Origin: an uncultured Porphyromonas sp.
GTDB taxonomy: Bacteria > Bacteroidota > Bacteroidia > Bacteroidales > Porphyromonadaceae
Reading direction: 5' to 3'
Length of the DNA stretch: 64,000 nucleotides
Assembly (NCBI RefSeq): GCF_938023125.1
Contig: NZ_CALHDW010000017.1
Span: 186,001-250,000, forward strand
Positions 50,500 through 60,043 of this stretch are shown here, piece by piece. Positions within the stretch are counted from its first letter, which is position 1, and each line of letters begins with the position of its first letter. A program made the translations under genes and the position numbers. The notes beneath the pieces are model-generated. The model saw nothing but the letters and a program-made list of their open reading frames with translations, was not told where the DNA came from and did not search any database.

Positions 50500-51432
50500 T
50501 TACTTTTTAGAGTTTTTCTTATTCGACTTCTTATTGGTCGTTTTTGAGGTCGTAGGCTTTTTACTCTCGGTGGGAGTAGAGGGCTTTTGGGGCTGGGCCG
50601 GCTTATGCTGGGCCAGGTACTCCTGATAGTAGGGCAGAGCCTTGGGCAGGTACTCCCCGATAGCCTTGATACGATTAGCATCGCTGGGGTGCGTGCTCAA
50701 TAGCTCCGAAGTAGAGCCTCCGCCCTGCTGCGCCATTTTCTTCCAAAAGCTGATTGCCTGTTCGGGGTTATAGCCCGCCATGGCCATAAATACAAGCCCT
50801 ATTTGGTCGGCTTCGTGCTCCTGCTTACGACTATAGGGTAGCGAAACAAGTACTTGCGAACCCAAGCCGTAAGCCTGCTGTATCACGGTATTGGTGATAG
50901 CGGAGGTAGAACCAACGGCAGAGACAAGCACTCGACCTCCCATCTGACGCAGGATCTCGGTGCTGAGTCGCTCATTGCTATGGCGAGCAATAGCGTGACT
51001 TACCTCGTGCGATACGACCGTGGCAAGTTCGTCATCGGTAGCACATAGGGGCAAAATACCGGTATAGATAACAATCTTCCCGCCCGGCATACAGAAAGCA
51101 TTGACGCGTCTGTCTGCAATTACCGTAAACTCCCACTTCATCTGCTGGGCAAGGTCGTTAAGGTTATTCTTGCGGAGGTAGCTGGTGGCAGCATCGGCAA
51201 CGCGCTGACACACCACCCTCACTCGCTCCACCTGTTTAGGGTCGTCGCTGTGGGGCATCTGCCGCACATACTCGGTGTATTGGGCGGCACTCTGTGCTAT
51301 GATTTGGGATTCCGGAACAAGATTAAGCGACTTTCTCCCCGAGATGGGCACTGTACCGCAAGCCACCCAAAGCAGGGGAAACGCCAGGGATAAGAGAAGT
51401 CGAAGCGAAAAAGCTCGCTGATGTAAGTTCAT
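50500..51432 (-). CDS. M48-family metalloprotease, lipoprotein
   Basis: A 310-residue zinc metalloprotease with a lipoprotein signal (SLAFPLLWVAC, Cys25). The M48 motif is H142-E143-V-S-H146 in VVSHEVSHAIARH, with the third ligand in KQEHEADQIG. The C-terminus is a basic, Lys/Pro/Thr-rich tail (KSNKKNSKK) of about 50 residues. The family cuts misfolded or surplus envelope proteins, like BepA/LoiP. It lies 8 bp after rarA and 30 bp before marR. Confidence 0.92.
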   Translation of the reverse strand: MNLHQRAFSLRLLLSLAFPLLWVACGTVPISGRKSLNLVPESQIIAQSAAQYTEYVRQMPHSDDPKQVERVRVVCQRVADAATSYLRKNNLNDLAQQMKWEFTVIADRRVNAFCMPGGKIVIYTGILPLCATDDELATVVSHEVSHAIARHSNERLSTEILRQMGGRVLVSAVGSTSAITNTVIQQAYGLGSQVLVSLPYSRKQEHEADQIGLVFMAMAGYNPEQAISFWKKMAQQGGGSTSELLSTHPSDANRIKAIGEYLPKALPYYQEYLAQHKPAQPQKPSTPTESKKPTTSKTTNKKSNKKNSKK

Positions 51433-51440
51433 AGTGTTGT

Positions 51441-52775
51441 TTATTGTTTTTGATTGTTTTTGTCTGATTCTTTTTTCTCCTCATGGATAAACTCCAGATA
51501 CTCCACGAGCCTTCTCTCCGCCGCCCCGGTAACCTGGGGGGTATAAAAGTGCTGCCCATGCGCCTCCGAGGGGAGGTACTCTTGTGGCACATAGTGCTTG
51601 TCGTAATCATGAGGATATTTATAACCGACTCCATACCCCAAGTCCCCCATCAGTTGAGTAGGCGCATTGCGGAGGTGGAGCGGTACGGGTAGGTTGCCCG
51701 AGTTGCGCACATAGGCAAGGGCGGAATCTATGGCAAGGTAGGCGGAGTTACTCTTGGGCGATGCTGCCAAATAAACCACCGCCTCGGCGAGTGGGATACG
51801 CCCCTCCGGCCAACCTATCAGTTCCACAGCTTGAGCCGCCGCATTGGCTATCATCAGGGCATTGGGGTTGGCTAGCCCAATATCTTCGGCAGCAGAAATC
51901 ACAATCCGACGAGCCACGAAACGGGGATTTTCTCCGCCCTCAATAAGGCGAGCCATCCAGTAGAGCGCCGCATCGGGGTCACTGCCTCGGATACTTTTGA
52001 TAAAAGCCGAAGCAATGTCGTAGTGCATCTCGCCCCCTTTGTCAAAAGCCATGGGCTGGCGCATCATGCTCTCGCGCACCAATTCATCTGTAATAACGAG
52101 AGGAGTAGCCGAGGTGGCCCCTGCCAAAATCTCTAGTAGATTGAGGAGCTTGCGAGCGTCGCCCCCGGCATAGGCAAGGAGCTGCTTGTCACTCTCTATC
52201 TTCACCTTACGGGGCACCAAATAAATATCTGTAGAGATGGCCCTCTCGAGCAATTGTCGCAAATCTTCCGGCTCCAGGCTCTGCAACACAAAGACCTGAC
52301 AACGCGAAAGAAGCGGACGAATCACCTCAAACGAAGGGTTTTCTGTCGTAGCTCCAATGAGTGTGACAATACCGCGCTCTACGGCAGCCAGCAACGAGTC
52401 TTGCTGACTTTTGGAAAATCGATGAATTTCATCGATAAAGAGGAGAGGGCGACTCTTGGCAGCAAAAAAGCCCTGGGTACTACGCTCTGCCTCCTCCAAG
52501 ACGCGGCGCACATCGCCCACGCCCGATCCTACCGCACTCAATTTGTAAAAAGGCGCCTCCACACTCTGGGCTATCAGCTCCGCAAGGGTTGTTTTGCCCA
52601 CCCCCGGAGGCCCCCACAAAATAAGAGAGGGCACCTTGCCCGATCGGATCATGCGCCCCAGAGGTGCCGTCTCTGCCACAATATGACGCTGCCCCACATA
52701 CTCCTCTAGAGTAGTAGGTCTCATGCGCTCTGCTAGCGGTTGATAGGTGCTATTGGGGCGATCCATAGGGAGCAA
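51441..52775 (-). CDS. rarA: Replication-associated recombination protein A
   Basis: A 444-residue AAA+ ATPase (MgsA/RarA, homologue of Wrnip1) that acts at stalled replication forks. It shows LWGPPGVGKTTLAE (Walker A, about 54-67), LLFIDEIHRFSKSQQDSLL (Walker B, about 111-129), GATTENPSF (sensor 1) and the C-terminal RLIEGGENPRFVARRIVISAAEDIGLANP, all typical. A TACCTTTG box lies 45 bp upstream. It is the first gene of a leftward group with the M48 protease and marR. Confidence 0.94.
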   Translation of the reverse strand: MLPMDRPNSTYQPLAERMRPTTLEEYVGQRHIVAETAPLGRMIRSGKVPSLILWGPPGVGKTTLAELIAQSVEAPFYKLSAVGSGVGDVRRVLEEAERSTQGFFAAKSRPLLFIDEIHRFSKSQQDSLLAAVERGIVTLIGATTENPSFEVIRPLLSRCQVFVLQSLEPEDLRQLLERAISTDIYLVPRKVKIESDKQLLAYAGGDARKLLNLLEILAGATSATPLVITDELVRESMMRQPMAFDKGGEMHYDIASAFIKSIRGSDPDAALYWMARLIEGGENPRFVARRIVISAAEDIGLANPNALMIANAAAQAVELIGWPEGRIPLAEAVVYLAASPKSNSAYLAIDSALAYVRNSGNLPVPLHLRNAPTQLMGDLGYGVGYKYPHDYDKHYVPQEYLPSEAHGQHFYTPQVTGAAERRLVEYLEFIHEEKKESDKNNQKQ

Positions 52776-53219
52776 AGGGTCTATTGCACAATACGCTCTT
52801 TCCGTACTATTTCCTAGAGCAAAGGTACATATTTCTTTTTCTAATTCTCACGCGCAACAAAATCCACAAGGAGCATCGGGCGTAAGCAATGGGCTAGAGC
52901 CTCTTGGGAGCTCCGGGTAATTCTCTTTTCTTTTGCAGCTGGTTTCCCCCTACAAAACCAGCCTAAAAACTTTTCGTTCCTGCCCGAGAAACTTTTTATT
53001 TTCAGCCTACGGCGGAATTTTTTCTAGGCAGCGTTTTCTCCGCATTTCTCACCTAATACAACGCCCTCCCCTCTGTGTCCCTATCTCGCAGCGGAACCAT
53101 AGTAGCAAGCCTCCCCCCCCCTTTAGACAAAGACAAAATAGGTTGGAAAAGTCAGCCAGCATCCCTATCTTTGTAAAAGAATTAGAAATAAAACAACACA
53201 CCTATTAGTTCGAACCAAC
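52776..53219. other. Spacer between rarA and the lipoprotein gene
   Basis: No protein frame of normal composition is seen. It holds the rarA -7 box (TACCTTTG, 52827-52820, minus strand), a small hairpin GCTGGTTT/AAAACCAGC near 52939-52964, a long C-run near 53114-53122 and the promoter of the lipoprotein gene (53144-53174). The stretch 52970-53030 resembles AT-rich blocks in three other spacers of the window. Confidence 0.6.
53144..53174 (+). promoter_or_regulatory. Promoter of the lipoprotein gene
   Basis: TTG (53144-53146), 20 bases, then TATCTTTG (53167-53174) matches the Bacteroidetes -33/-7 pattern well. The gene begins 46 bp later. Confidence 0.75.
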
Positions 53220-53930
53220 ATGAGAAAAGGACATTTTTTATTGAGCTGTTGCGCCTTGTGTCTGGGGTGCATAGTTACTTTTAGCAGCTGTGACTATCGG
53301 CTTAAGTACAATCATTACATCTCCGACTTCGTAGATGCAGATACATGCATGTTGACTACAACTCACTCTGATTTGCAGTCTCAGGAGGCTTCTTCGCTCG
53401 GATTGAAGATGGAAAGTCCCGGAATTTTTGCTCTCGTCTTGCGAGATAGCACAACGCGCTTTACGGACTTCGACGATGGAATAGAGAAAAACCGCATCTT
53501 CTTAGCAAAAATAGGAGACGTGAAGTGTCCCATATCGCGAGGAGATACAACCCCTAGAAATGTAGTGGGGCAAATTAATACTCCAGAGGAGATCTCGATT
53601 ACATGTGATCACGATTTTAATGAGCATTTTAAGGCAGGAGACGAGTTGAATAGGATCTTTATTTTCCAATTCCTCGATAATCTCTCGTTTATCAAAAGTG
53701 GCTACAACTGGGATTTTTACCAGAAACGCTCCCTCGCTCGTGCCCATATCCCCGAAGAGATAGCAAGGGCTTTAGCCTCCTATCCCGATTGGGATTTTTA
53801 TACCACGGATATGCCTTTTCAATCATTGATAGGGCAAGAGGTTACCTTCTCGGTAAGGGTCAAATTCAAAGAAGGGAAGAGCCTCTCCACCTCAAACGCG
53901 ATCAAAATCCCGCCCTTTCCGGCATCCTAA
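53220..53930 (+). CDS. Lipoprotein of unknown function
   Basis: A 236-residue protein with a lipoprotein-type signal (hydrophobic CALCLGCIVTF, then SS before Cys24). The mature part is beta-rich with many Asp and Thr (HYISDFVDADTCMLTTTHSD, ALVLRDSTTRFTDFDDG). It could belong to the family of Bacteroidetes lipoproteins of the DUF5034 kind, but I cannot confirm that. A good promoter is upstream and a hairpin after it, so it is probably a single-gene unit. Confidence 0.65.
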   Translation: MRKGHFLLSCCALCLGCIVTFSSCDYRLKYNHYISDFVDADTCMLTTTHSDLQSQEASSLGLKMESPGIFALVLRDSTTRFTDFDDGIEKNRIFLAKIGDVKCPISRGDTTPRNVVGQINTPEEISITCDHDFNEHFKAGDELNRIFIFQFLDNLSFIKSGYNWDFYQKRSLARAHIPEEIARALASYPDWDFYTTDMPFQSLIGQEVTFSVRVKFKEGKSLSTSNAIKIPPFPAS

Positions 53931-53970
53931 CCGCCCCATCCCTCCCTTGATGGGGTGAAATTTCACACAT

Positions 53971-54011
53971 AAGCCCCTTGAGAGTTCGTCTGCCGAACTC
54001 TTGAGGGGCTT
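53971..54011 (+). terminator. Hairpin after the lipoprotein gene
   Basis: AAGCCCCTTGAGAGTTCG pairs with CGAACTCTTGAGGGGCTT (18 bp with two wobbles) around a 5-base loop. The following sequence has only a short T-run (ATTTTG). Confidence 0.7.
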
Positions 54012-54132
54012 GCCATTTTGTGGGGGCGATTCCCCCTATTTTTGCCTTCTCCCTTGCCCTCTAGAAAGGGCAAACGCAATGCAAAAGGGAGTGAAAAGCC
54101 ACCAAAAGAGGGCAGAGGTCAGGATAAACTGC

Positions 54133-54140
54133 TACCTTTG
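54133..54140 (+). promoter_or_regulatory. -7 box of ssb
   Basis: TACCTTTG lies 25 bp before the ssb start. No clear -33 element is seen. Confidence 0.5.
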
Positions 54141-54165
54141 TTACCTAGAAACTCCGATATAGACA

Positions 54166-54528
54166 ATGTCGATAAACAAAGTAATACTCGTTGGTTATGT
54201 AGGCAAAGACCCCGAGATTCGCTACCTCAAAGAGCGTTTCTCCGTAGCCAACTTCTCCTTAGCTACCACACACACCGTGGGCAAAACAGCCACCGGAGGC
54301 GCGCGCGAGGAGCAAACCGAGTGGCATCGCATTGTAGCCTTTGGGGAGCAGGCCGCCTTTGCAGAGCAATGGGTACGCAAAGGCTCTCTCCTTGCCGTGG
54401 AGGGTAGGATCAGTTACCGCAACTATACCGATAAGCAGGGTACCATGCACTCCATCACAGAGATTGTAGCGGAGCGTCTCCACTTTGTGGGGAATCCACC
54501 GCGCGAATATTCCCAAGCTCCCAAGTAG
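54166..54528 (+). CDS. ssb: Single-stranded DNA-binding protein, short
   Basis: A 120-residue protein that is essentially the OB-fold domain: it starts SINKVILVGYVGKDPEIRYLKERFSVANFSLAT, has TEWHRIVAFGEQAAFAEQWVRKGSLLAVEGRISYRNY and ITEIVAERLHFVG. It lacks the Gly-rich linker and the acidic tip (DDDIPF type) through which SSB usually recruits repair proteins, and the frame ends REYSQAPK. The gene is followed by gldE, as in other Bacteroidetes. A second, full SSB may exist elsewhere. Confidence 0.9.
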   Translation: MSINKVILVGYVGKDPEIRYLKERFSVANFSLATTHTVGKTATGGAREEQTEWHRIVAFGEQAAFAEQWVRKGSLLAVEGRISYRNYTDKQGTMHSITEIVAERLHFVGNPPREYSQAPK

Positions 54529-54550
54529 CCCCTTTATTCTCTAGCTCAAG

Positions 54551-55858
54551 ATGGATAGCCTTTTCTCCGGTATTATCGTTTATCCCTTTGGCTGGCAGGC
54601 CGCCATCACCTTGGGGATTATCCTACTCCTCATCGTCCTATCGGGGTACATGTCTTCTTCCGAAGTTTCGTTTTTCTCGCTATCGCCGCAAGATATTCAC
54701 CTCATCCGCGAGTCGAAAGCGCCCCACGACCAAAAACTTCTCGCTCTGCTTGAGAACTCAGAAAAACTCCTTGCCACTATCCTAATTGGCAACAACATTG
54801 TCAACATCGGCATTGTACTTTCGTCGAACTATCTCGTACACCTTCTCTTTGATTTTGGCATCAACAGCGTACTTAGCTTTGTACTTCAGACTATCGTACT
54901 CACCTTTGTACTACTGCTCTTCTGCGAGATTATCCCCAAGGTATATGCCCAGCAGCATCCACTCTCGTTCAGTCGCTTTTCGGCGCACATTATGCAACCT
55001 CTAGTGAAGGTGCTCTCCCCATTTACCATACCTCTTGTAAAGACCTCTTCTATACTCGAGCGGAGAGGAAAAAAACACTATGGGCTATCCGTAGACGATC
55101 TCTCACGAGCGGTAGAACTGACCGAGGGGAAAAATGAGACGCAAAGCAAACTCATTGGCGAGATTATTAAGTTCCACGACAAGACGGCGGACGAGATTAT
55201 GGTGCCGCGTGTAGACATGGTAATGATTGACTATCAATGGGATTTTGCGACCACACTACGCTTTGTGCTGGATGCCGGCTACTCTCGAATCCCCGTTTTC
55301 TTGGGAACGCAAGATGTGATCAAAGGGATCCTTTACATCAAAGACTGCCTACCCTACACCACAGCCGGGGCCGACTTCGATTGGCACACCCTGATACGCC
55401 CTGCCAACTTTGTACCCGAAAATAAAAAGATAGACGATCTGCTTGAGGAGTTCCGCTCCGAGCATCGGCATATCTCCATTGTCGTAGACGAATATGGAGG
55501 CACCTCAGGATTAATTACTCTTGAGGATATTTTGGAAGAAATTGTAGGAGAGATCACCGACGAGTACGACGAAGACGAACTACCCTACACTCGCCTAGCC
55601 GATGGATCCTTTTTATTTGAGGGTAAAACTCAGATTAACGACTTCTGCCGCTACCTATCCCTAGAAGACTCTCTTTTCGAGCCCTTAACCCAAGAGATTG
55701 ATACCCTAGGCGGTATCTTTTTGGAGCTGAAACAGGAGTTGCCCCGTGTGGGAGCCTTTGTTACCTATCGGGGCTATCGCTTTGAAATCACCAAGGTAGA
55801 AAAGCATCGAATCATGCAAATGCGTGTGATTCCGCCCGCTACCGCCTCCGCCTCATGA
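54551..55858 (+). CDS. gldE: GldE/CorC-family membrane protein
   Basis: A 435-residue protein. The N-terminal DUF21/CNNM domain (about 15-190) has several membrane helices (AAITLGIILLLIVLSGYM, FVLQTIVLTFVLLLFCEIIPKVYA). Two CBS-type domains follow (about 210-330; IMVPRVDMVMIDY, VVDEYGGTSGLITLEDILEEIVGEITDEYDE) and a CorC/HlyC transporter-associated domain ends it (about 345-430). In gliding Bacteroidetes GldE supports motility machinery; in Porphyromonas, which does not glide, a role in metal or magnesium handling or T9SS is possible. The next gene overlaps it by ATGA. Confidence 0.85.
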   Translation: MDSLFSGIIVYPFGWQAAITLGIILLLIVLSGYMSSSEVSFFSLSPQDIHLIRESKAPHDQKLLALLENSEKLLATILIGNNIVNIGIVLSSNYLVHLLFDFGINSVLSFVLQTIVLTFVLLLFCEIIPKVYAQQHPLSFSRFSAHIMQPLVKVLSPFTIPLVKTSSILERRGKKHYGLSVDDLSRAVELTEGKNETQSKLIGEIIKFHDKTADEIMVPRVDMVMIDYQWDFATTLRFVLDAGYSRIPVFLGTQDVIKGILYIKDCLPYTTAGADFDWHTLIRPANFVPENKKIDDLLEEFRSEHRHISIVVDEYGGTSGLITLEDILEEIVGEITDEYDEDELPYTRLADGSFLFEGKTQINDFCRYLSLEDSLFEPLTQEIDTLGGIFLELKQELPRVGAFVTYRGYRFEITKVEKHRIMQMRVIPPATASAS

Positions 55859-56427
55859 TACAACCTCTCGTTGTACATATTAGTAGGCTTCTAGGGCTAT
55901 CCTCCGTGCCATCACGCTTTAGTCGTGAGCAACAACGCCAAGCATCTCAACATCTTCTCCAGCTACTCTACCCCCATAGCCCCCTCGCACATTCGGCAGA
56001 AGGTGCCCCACTGCTCCAAGGGAGTCAGATTCAACTCTCTCTTAGTCACTCGGGAGATTACCTAGCTCTCCTCACAGCTCCCCCTCGATGGCGTGTGGGC
56101 GTTGACCTAGAAACCGATTTCTCACGCCCTCTCCGTCTCGCCGCTCGCTTCTTATCCCAAGAAGAACTCTCGCTGCTCTCCACACTCCCCCCTCGTGAGC
56201 AATCGCGCTATGCGCTGGCGGCTTGGTGTGCTCGTGAGGCGGTCTACAAAGCCATCCCCAACGCCTCAGTGGACTTTCGCCGGCACTACATCCTCTCTCA
56301 TTACCCCCATCGACCCGTCATTTCTTACCATCCATCGGGCGAAGAGCCGCTCCAAATACCCCTTCACTTTTACCAGCATCAAGAGTATTTGCTCGCCTAT
56401 TGCGCTCTATTCAGAGGGGAATTCTAA
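55855..56427 (+). CDS. 4'-phosphopantetheinyl transferase
   Basis: A 190-residue Sfp-type enzyme that moves phosphopantetheine from CoA to carrier proteins. It shows LSLSHSGDYLALL (about 61-73), RVGVDLETDFSRP with the metal-binding Asp/Glu (about 79-91) and the motif WCAREAVYKAI (about 122-132). Its likely substrate is the acyl carrier protein encoded near 45.7 kb. It is coupled to gldE by ATGA and converges with ribD at 2 bp distance. Confidence 0.87.
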   Translation: MIQPLVVHISRLLGLSSVPSRFSREQQRQASQHLLQLLYPHSPLAHSAEGAPLLQGSQIQLSLSHSGDYLALLTAPPRWRVGVDLETDFSRPLRLAARFLSQEELSLLSTLPPREQSRYALAAWCAREAVYKAIPNASVDFRRHYILSHYPHRPVISYHPSGEEPLQIPLHFYQHQEYLLAYCALFRGEF

Positions 56428-56429
56428 GT

Positions 56430-57458
56430 CTAGTCTAGGAGAGAACATTTCGCATCTCCCGAGTAAATAGGAGCCGCCACGCCCTCATGCAGCAAACGAG
56501 GGCTGACCTCTCGCTCCACAGCATCGTAGAGACCACTATTGAGGAACGCTTGTAGCGTTTGAGCTCCCCCCTCCACAAGAAGGGATTGGATCTTGCGAGA
56601 GGCGAGCATCTCCAACAGACGGGCAACAAAATGCTCGTTGCGCTCTATGGCAATGCAATTCTCGGGCAGAGGCTGAGAGCGAAACGCTGAGGGAGAGACG
56701 ATAAACCAGGGCTTAGAGGTACTATTTTGATTGATTTTATAGGCTTGATGGCACAGCACACCCTCACTATCTAGTACAACGGGCTGGGGAGAGGTACCCC
56801 ACCAAAAACGATTAGTCAGGGAGGGATTGTCTAGCTCTACGGTGCGCCGCCCTACCAAAATAGCATCGTGGCAATGACGCAAATAGTGGACATAACGCAG
56901 CCTAGTGGGTGAGCTAAAGACCTCGGGGAGTTGGGAAGCATCCTCTCGTACCCTATCGATAAAGCCATCACGGCTCTGCGCCCATTTGAGCGTGACCCAA
57001 GGTCTATTTTTTTCTACAGCTGTGAGGAAAAAGCGATTGAGCCTCCGTGCCTTCTCTTCCAGCACACCCACTTCTACCTCCACACCCTTGCTGCGAAGGA
57101 GGGCAATGCCCCGACCTGCCACCTCTGGGAACGGATCTTGCATAGCCACCACTACGCGAGGTACCCTCTTCTGCAAGACGAGTTCGGCGCAAGGGGGTGT
57201 TTTCCCATAGTGCGAGCAAGGCTCAAGACTAACGTACAGGGTGCTTTGGGCAATCCATTTCTCATCTTCGGGGCGTACCGATGCAAAGCAATTGACCTCG
57301 GCATGAGGCTCTCCGGCTCTGTGGTGATACCCCTCTCCTATAATCCGATCTTGATGCACAAGAACCGCCCCCACAAGGGGATTGGGAGAGGTGTAACCCG
57401 TAGCTAGAGCTGCCAAATCGAGGCAGCGTTGCATATAGAGAGTATCGTTTGCGGTCAT
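56430..57458 (-). CDS. ribD: Riboflavin biosynthesis deaminase/reductase RibD
   Basis: A 342-residue bifunctional protein: the N-terminal part (about 1-150) is a zinc deaminase with GEPHAEVNCFA and PCSHYGKTPPCAELVL, and the C-terminal part (about 150-342) is the NADPH reductase (TLKWAQSRDGFID, ILVGRRTVELDNPSLTNR, LLVEGGAQTLQAFLNSGLYDAV). It catalyses two successive steps of riboflavin synthesis from GTP. It overlaps the DUF2851 gene by ATGA. Confidence 0.94.
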   Translation of the reverse strand: MTANDTLYMQRCLDLAALATGYTSPNPLVGAVLVHQDRIIGEGYHHRAGEPHAEVNCFASVRPEDEKWIAQSTLYVSLEPCSHYGKTPPCAELVLQKRVPRVVVAMQDPFPEVAGRGIALLRSKGVEVEVGVLEEKARRLNRFFLTAVEKNRPWVTLKWAQSRDGFIDRVREDASQLPEVFSSPTRLRYVHYLRHCHDAILVGRRTVELDNPSLTNRFWWGTSPQPVVLDSEGVLCHQAYKINQNSTSKPWFIVSPSAFRSQPLPENCIAIERNEHFVARLLEMLASRKIQSLLVEGGAQTLQAFLNSGLYDAVEREVSPRLLHEGVAAPIYSGDAKCSLLD

Positions 57459-58783
57459 AATGTAGTGGAGTGAGAGAATAACTTTCGCCCTAGGGGGCAG
57501 AGGTAACAGGAGCGATGCGAACAGAGGCTCTCCCAGAGCTCCAAAGCGGCTTGGCTATGAGCAGCGTGCTCCTGCGGCAGATTGATAGCGGCAATTCTAT
57601 TGGTAATACTATTTTTCTCGGGCTTTAGTTGTGAGGCTCTCGCCCAAGCCTCTTCGAGGGCTTCGGCAGAGGGCTCGACTCCATGGGCGTAGGCATCAAG
57701 AAGAGGAAAGGGAATAAGCACATTGAGAAAGAGGGAGTCTATCGTACTTGCAGATAGAGACGCGAGGGCTTTCTCCGCTTCGGCTCCAAAAGTATAGTGG
57801 AGTTGCCAGTAATCCGAGGGGGGAACATCCAAAAGATGCTGCAATTCACGGGTATTAGTAATCCTCATCAATTCGCTCTCTAATAGGGGGTAGCGATGAC
57901 GAAGTGCCGCCATATAGGCCAATCGCCTATGGGGGAAAGCGGAGGGACGAAGACGGAGCAAACGCACCTCCCCTCGGGGGATGGGGGTTAATTGGTACTT
58001 AGTGCGAAGGAAGCGATAACGCTCAGCGAGATCCTCCTGATAACTATCCATGGGAGCCCCCTCTAGCAAGGCAGCTTGACCCAAATAGAGCGCCTCCAAC
58101 ATGGGTAGCCGGTCTGTATGCTTTCGAATAACCCTCAAAGGGAGAGATCGAGCTACCTGCTCAAAGGCCTCATTATTAACGCGGCTCCCCAAGTAGCGCA
58201 ATAGGAGAAGATGCAACACAGTGCCCAGGTCGCTACCGGACGTTTCGTAGAGGGAAATAAATCGCTGGGCTTTGGCAATAATCCTCTTGGCAAAAAGAGA
58301 TTGGCTCCAAGAGTGCCACGAGATGGGAAGAGGGTCTAAGTCGCGCTCACTGCAAGGCAAAGCCCCCTCGTGTTGCAGATAATCCGTTGCACGCTCTAGG
58401 TCTATCGGGCGAAGATCCATCACGCAGGTAAAGAGGGGAGCACCCGTTAGTCGGCTATAGATAGGAAGGTCATTCTCCACAACAACGTGCAGGATGGTGC
58501 TATCGTAGGCGGGGTCTAGATGATGTTTATGCTTGAGCCATTCCGAGGCCTTTCGGTGCACCTCTACATTGCCCGCCCACACAATGGAGCCTATACGCAA
58601 CCTAGCATTGAAGAAATCGGGGCCACCATCCCAATTGATCTCCCCGGGGTAAAGTACCTCTATGGCACGAGAAGAATCAGACTCGCTCGGCTCTATATGA
58701 TAAAAATGCAACGAGTGGTAAAAACGCCTTAGCCAAGCAGTTTGCAGTACAACCTCGCCACCATCGCCTTTACCACCCGCCAT
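57455..58783 (-). CDS. DUF2851 family protein
   Basis: A 442-residue protein of the DUF2851 family found in Bacteroidetes. It shows the conserved start of this family (LQTAWLRRFYHSLHFY, GEINWDGGPDFFNARLRIG, WAGNVEVHRKASEWLKHKHH, HVVVENDLPIYS), a fold related to restriction endonuclease-like enzymes. The C-terminal half is helical and ends with a Cys pair (LCSHRSCYLCPLGRKLFS). Function is not established. It is between manC and ribD, joined by ATGA to the latter. Confidence 0.82.
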   Translation of the reverse strand: MAGGKGDGGEVVLQTAWLRRFYHSLHFYHIEPSESDSSRAIEVLYPGEINWDGGPDFFNARLRIGSIVWAGNVEVHRKASEWLKHKHHLDPAYDSTILHVVVENDLPIYSRLTGAPLFTCVMDLRPIDLERATDYLQHEGALPCSERDLDPLPISWHSWSQSLFAKRIIAKAQRFISLYETSGSDLGTVLHLLLLRYLGSRVNNEAFEQVARSLPLRVIRKHTDRLPMLEALYLGQAALLEGAPMDSYQEDLAERYRFLRTKYQLTPIPRGEVRLLRLRPSAFPHRRLAYMAALRHRYPLLESELMRITNTRELQHLLDVPPSDYWQLHYTFGAEAEKALASLSASTIDSLFLNVLIPFPLLDAYAHGVEPSAEALEEAWARASQLKPEKNSITNRIAAINLPQEHAAHSQAALELWESLCSHRSCYLCPLGRKLFSHSTTL

Positions 58784-58809
58784 ATTCGGTAAGAAAAAGA
58801 GGGAAAGAT

Positions 58810-59904
58810 TTAGATGTATTCTTTGCCAAATTGCAATTCGGCCTCAGCCATCATGCCCTTTACACGTTGCTCTTCACTTCGCTTGCAGATGAGGAGCACA
58901 TTGTCATGCTCTGCCACAATGCAATCTGAGACGCTCCGCATCACCACGATGCGAGAAGGGTCGGAGAGGCTAACCACATTGCCCGAGGCCTCCTGGAATA
59001 TGCAGCGAGTACCCAAGGCTGCATTGCCGGCCTCATCCTTCTCGGCATGCTCATAAACGGCCCCCCAAGTCCCTAAGTCGGCCCATCCAAAGTCACTAGG
59101 CAAAACGAGTACATTTTGCGCCTTTTCCATTACGGCATAGTCTATTGAGATACTAGGGCAACAAGGGAATGCCTCTCGGATAAAAGCAGACTCTCCACTC
59201 GTACCATAGACCTCTGCCCCGGCGCCTAGCACCTCTGCCACTTCGCCGGCATGCTCCTCAATTGCCGAGAGGATAGCCGAGACATTCCAAGCGAACATAC
59301 CACTATTCCACAAGAAATCCCCGCTCTTGACAAAGAGTTCTGCCATCTCACGATCGGGCTTTTCAGTAAAGACCTTCACACGCAAGAAGCCACCACTTAG
59401 GTCGCCACTCTTCTCCGGATCCATCTGGATGTAACCGTATCCGGTTTCGGGACGGGTGGCCATAATGCCCAACGTCACCAAGCTATCATGGTCGGCTACG
59501 TACTCCAAGGCCTTTGTTGCGAACTCCGCAAAGCGTGCCTCTTGCAGTATTATATGATCGGAGGGGGTGACAAAAATAGAAGCATCCGGGCATTTCGAGC
59601 GGATGTGATAGGCGGCGTAGGCAATACAAGGTGCCGTATTACGCCGTATGGGTTCTGCTAAGATCTGATCGGGGAGAAGCTCCGGCAACTGCCTAAGCGT
59701 CTCCTCTATATATACCTCGTTTGTGACTATCAGGATATTCTCTTTTGGGACGAATTGACTCATCCGTCGAAAGGTCTGCTGCAAGAGAGACTCGCCCGTT
59801 CCAAAAAAATCGAGGAATTGCTTTGGTTTGTTTTCACGGCTAACGGGCCAAAAGCGGCTCCCTATACCGCCGCCCATAATAACGCAATAGAATTTGCTGT
59901 TCAT
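58810..59904 (-). CDS. manC: Mannose-1-phosphate guanylyltransferase
   Basis: A 364-residue enzyme that makes GDP-mannose from mannose-1-phosphate and GTP. It begins VIMGGGIGSRFWPVSRENKPKQFL, the GTP-binding signature, and has TPSDHIILQEARFAEF, FTEKPDREMAELFVKSGDFLWNSGMF and DYAVMEKAQNVLVLPSDFGWADLGTW. The C-terminal isomerase domain of longer fused forms is absent. GDP-mannose is used for surface polysaccharide and LPS. It is followed 26 bp later by DUF2851. Confidence 0.93.
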   Translation of the reverse strand: MNSKFYCVIMGGGIGSRFWPVSRENKPKQFLDFFGTGESLLQQTFRRMSQFVPKENILIVTNEVYIEETLRQLPELLPDQILAEPIRRNTAPCIAYAAYHIRSKCPDASIFVTPSDHIILQEARFAEFATKALEYVADHDSLVTLGIMATRPETGYGYIQMDPEKSGDLSGGFLRVKVFTEKPDREMAELFVKSGDFLWNSGMFAWNVSAILSAIEEHAGEVAEVLGAGAEVYGTSGESAFIREAFPCCPSISIDYAVMEKAQNVLVLPSDFGWADLGTWGAVYEHAEKDEAGNAALGTRCIFQEASGNVVSLSDPSRIVVMRSVSDCIVAEHDNVLLICKRSEEQRVKGMMAEAELQFGKEYI

Positions 59905-60043
59905 CGCAACTTACTTTGTCTATTTTATGTAGCACAAAGATAACCCTTATTGCACAACTCAAGTCCGCTTGCACGAAGATTTATTAGGACATTCCCCACC
60001 AAAACTCTGCAAGGCACTCTAAATCTGTCCCGAAGACACGTAC

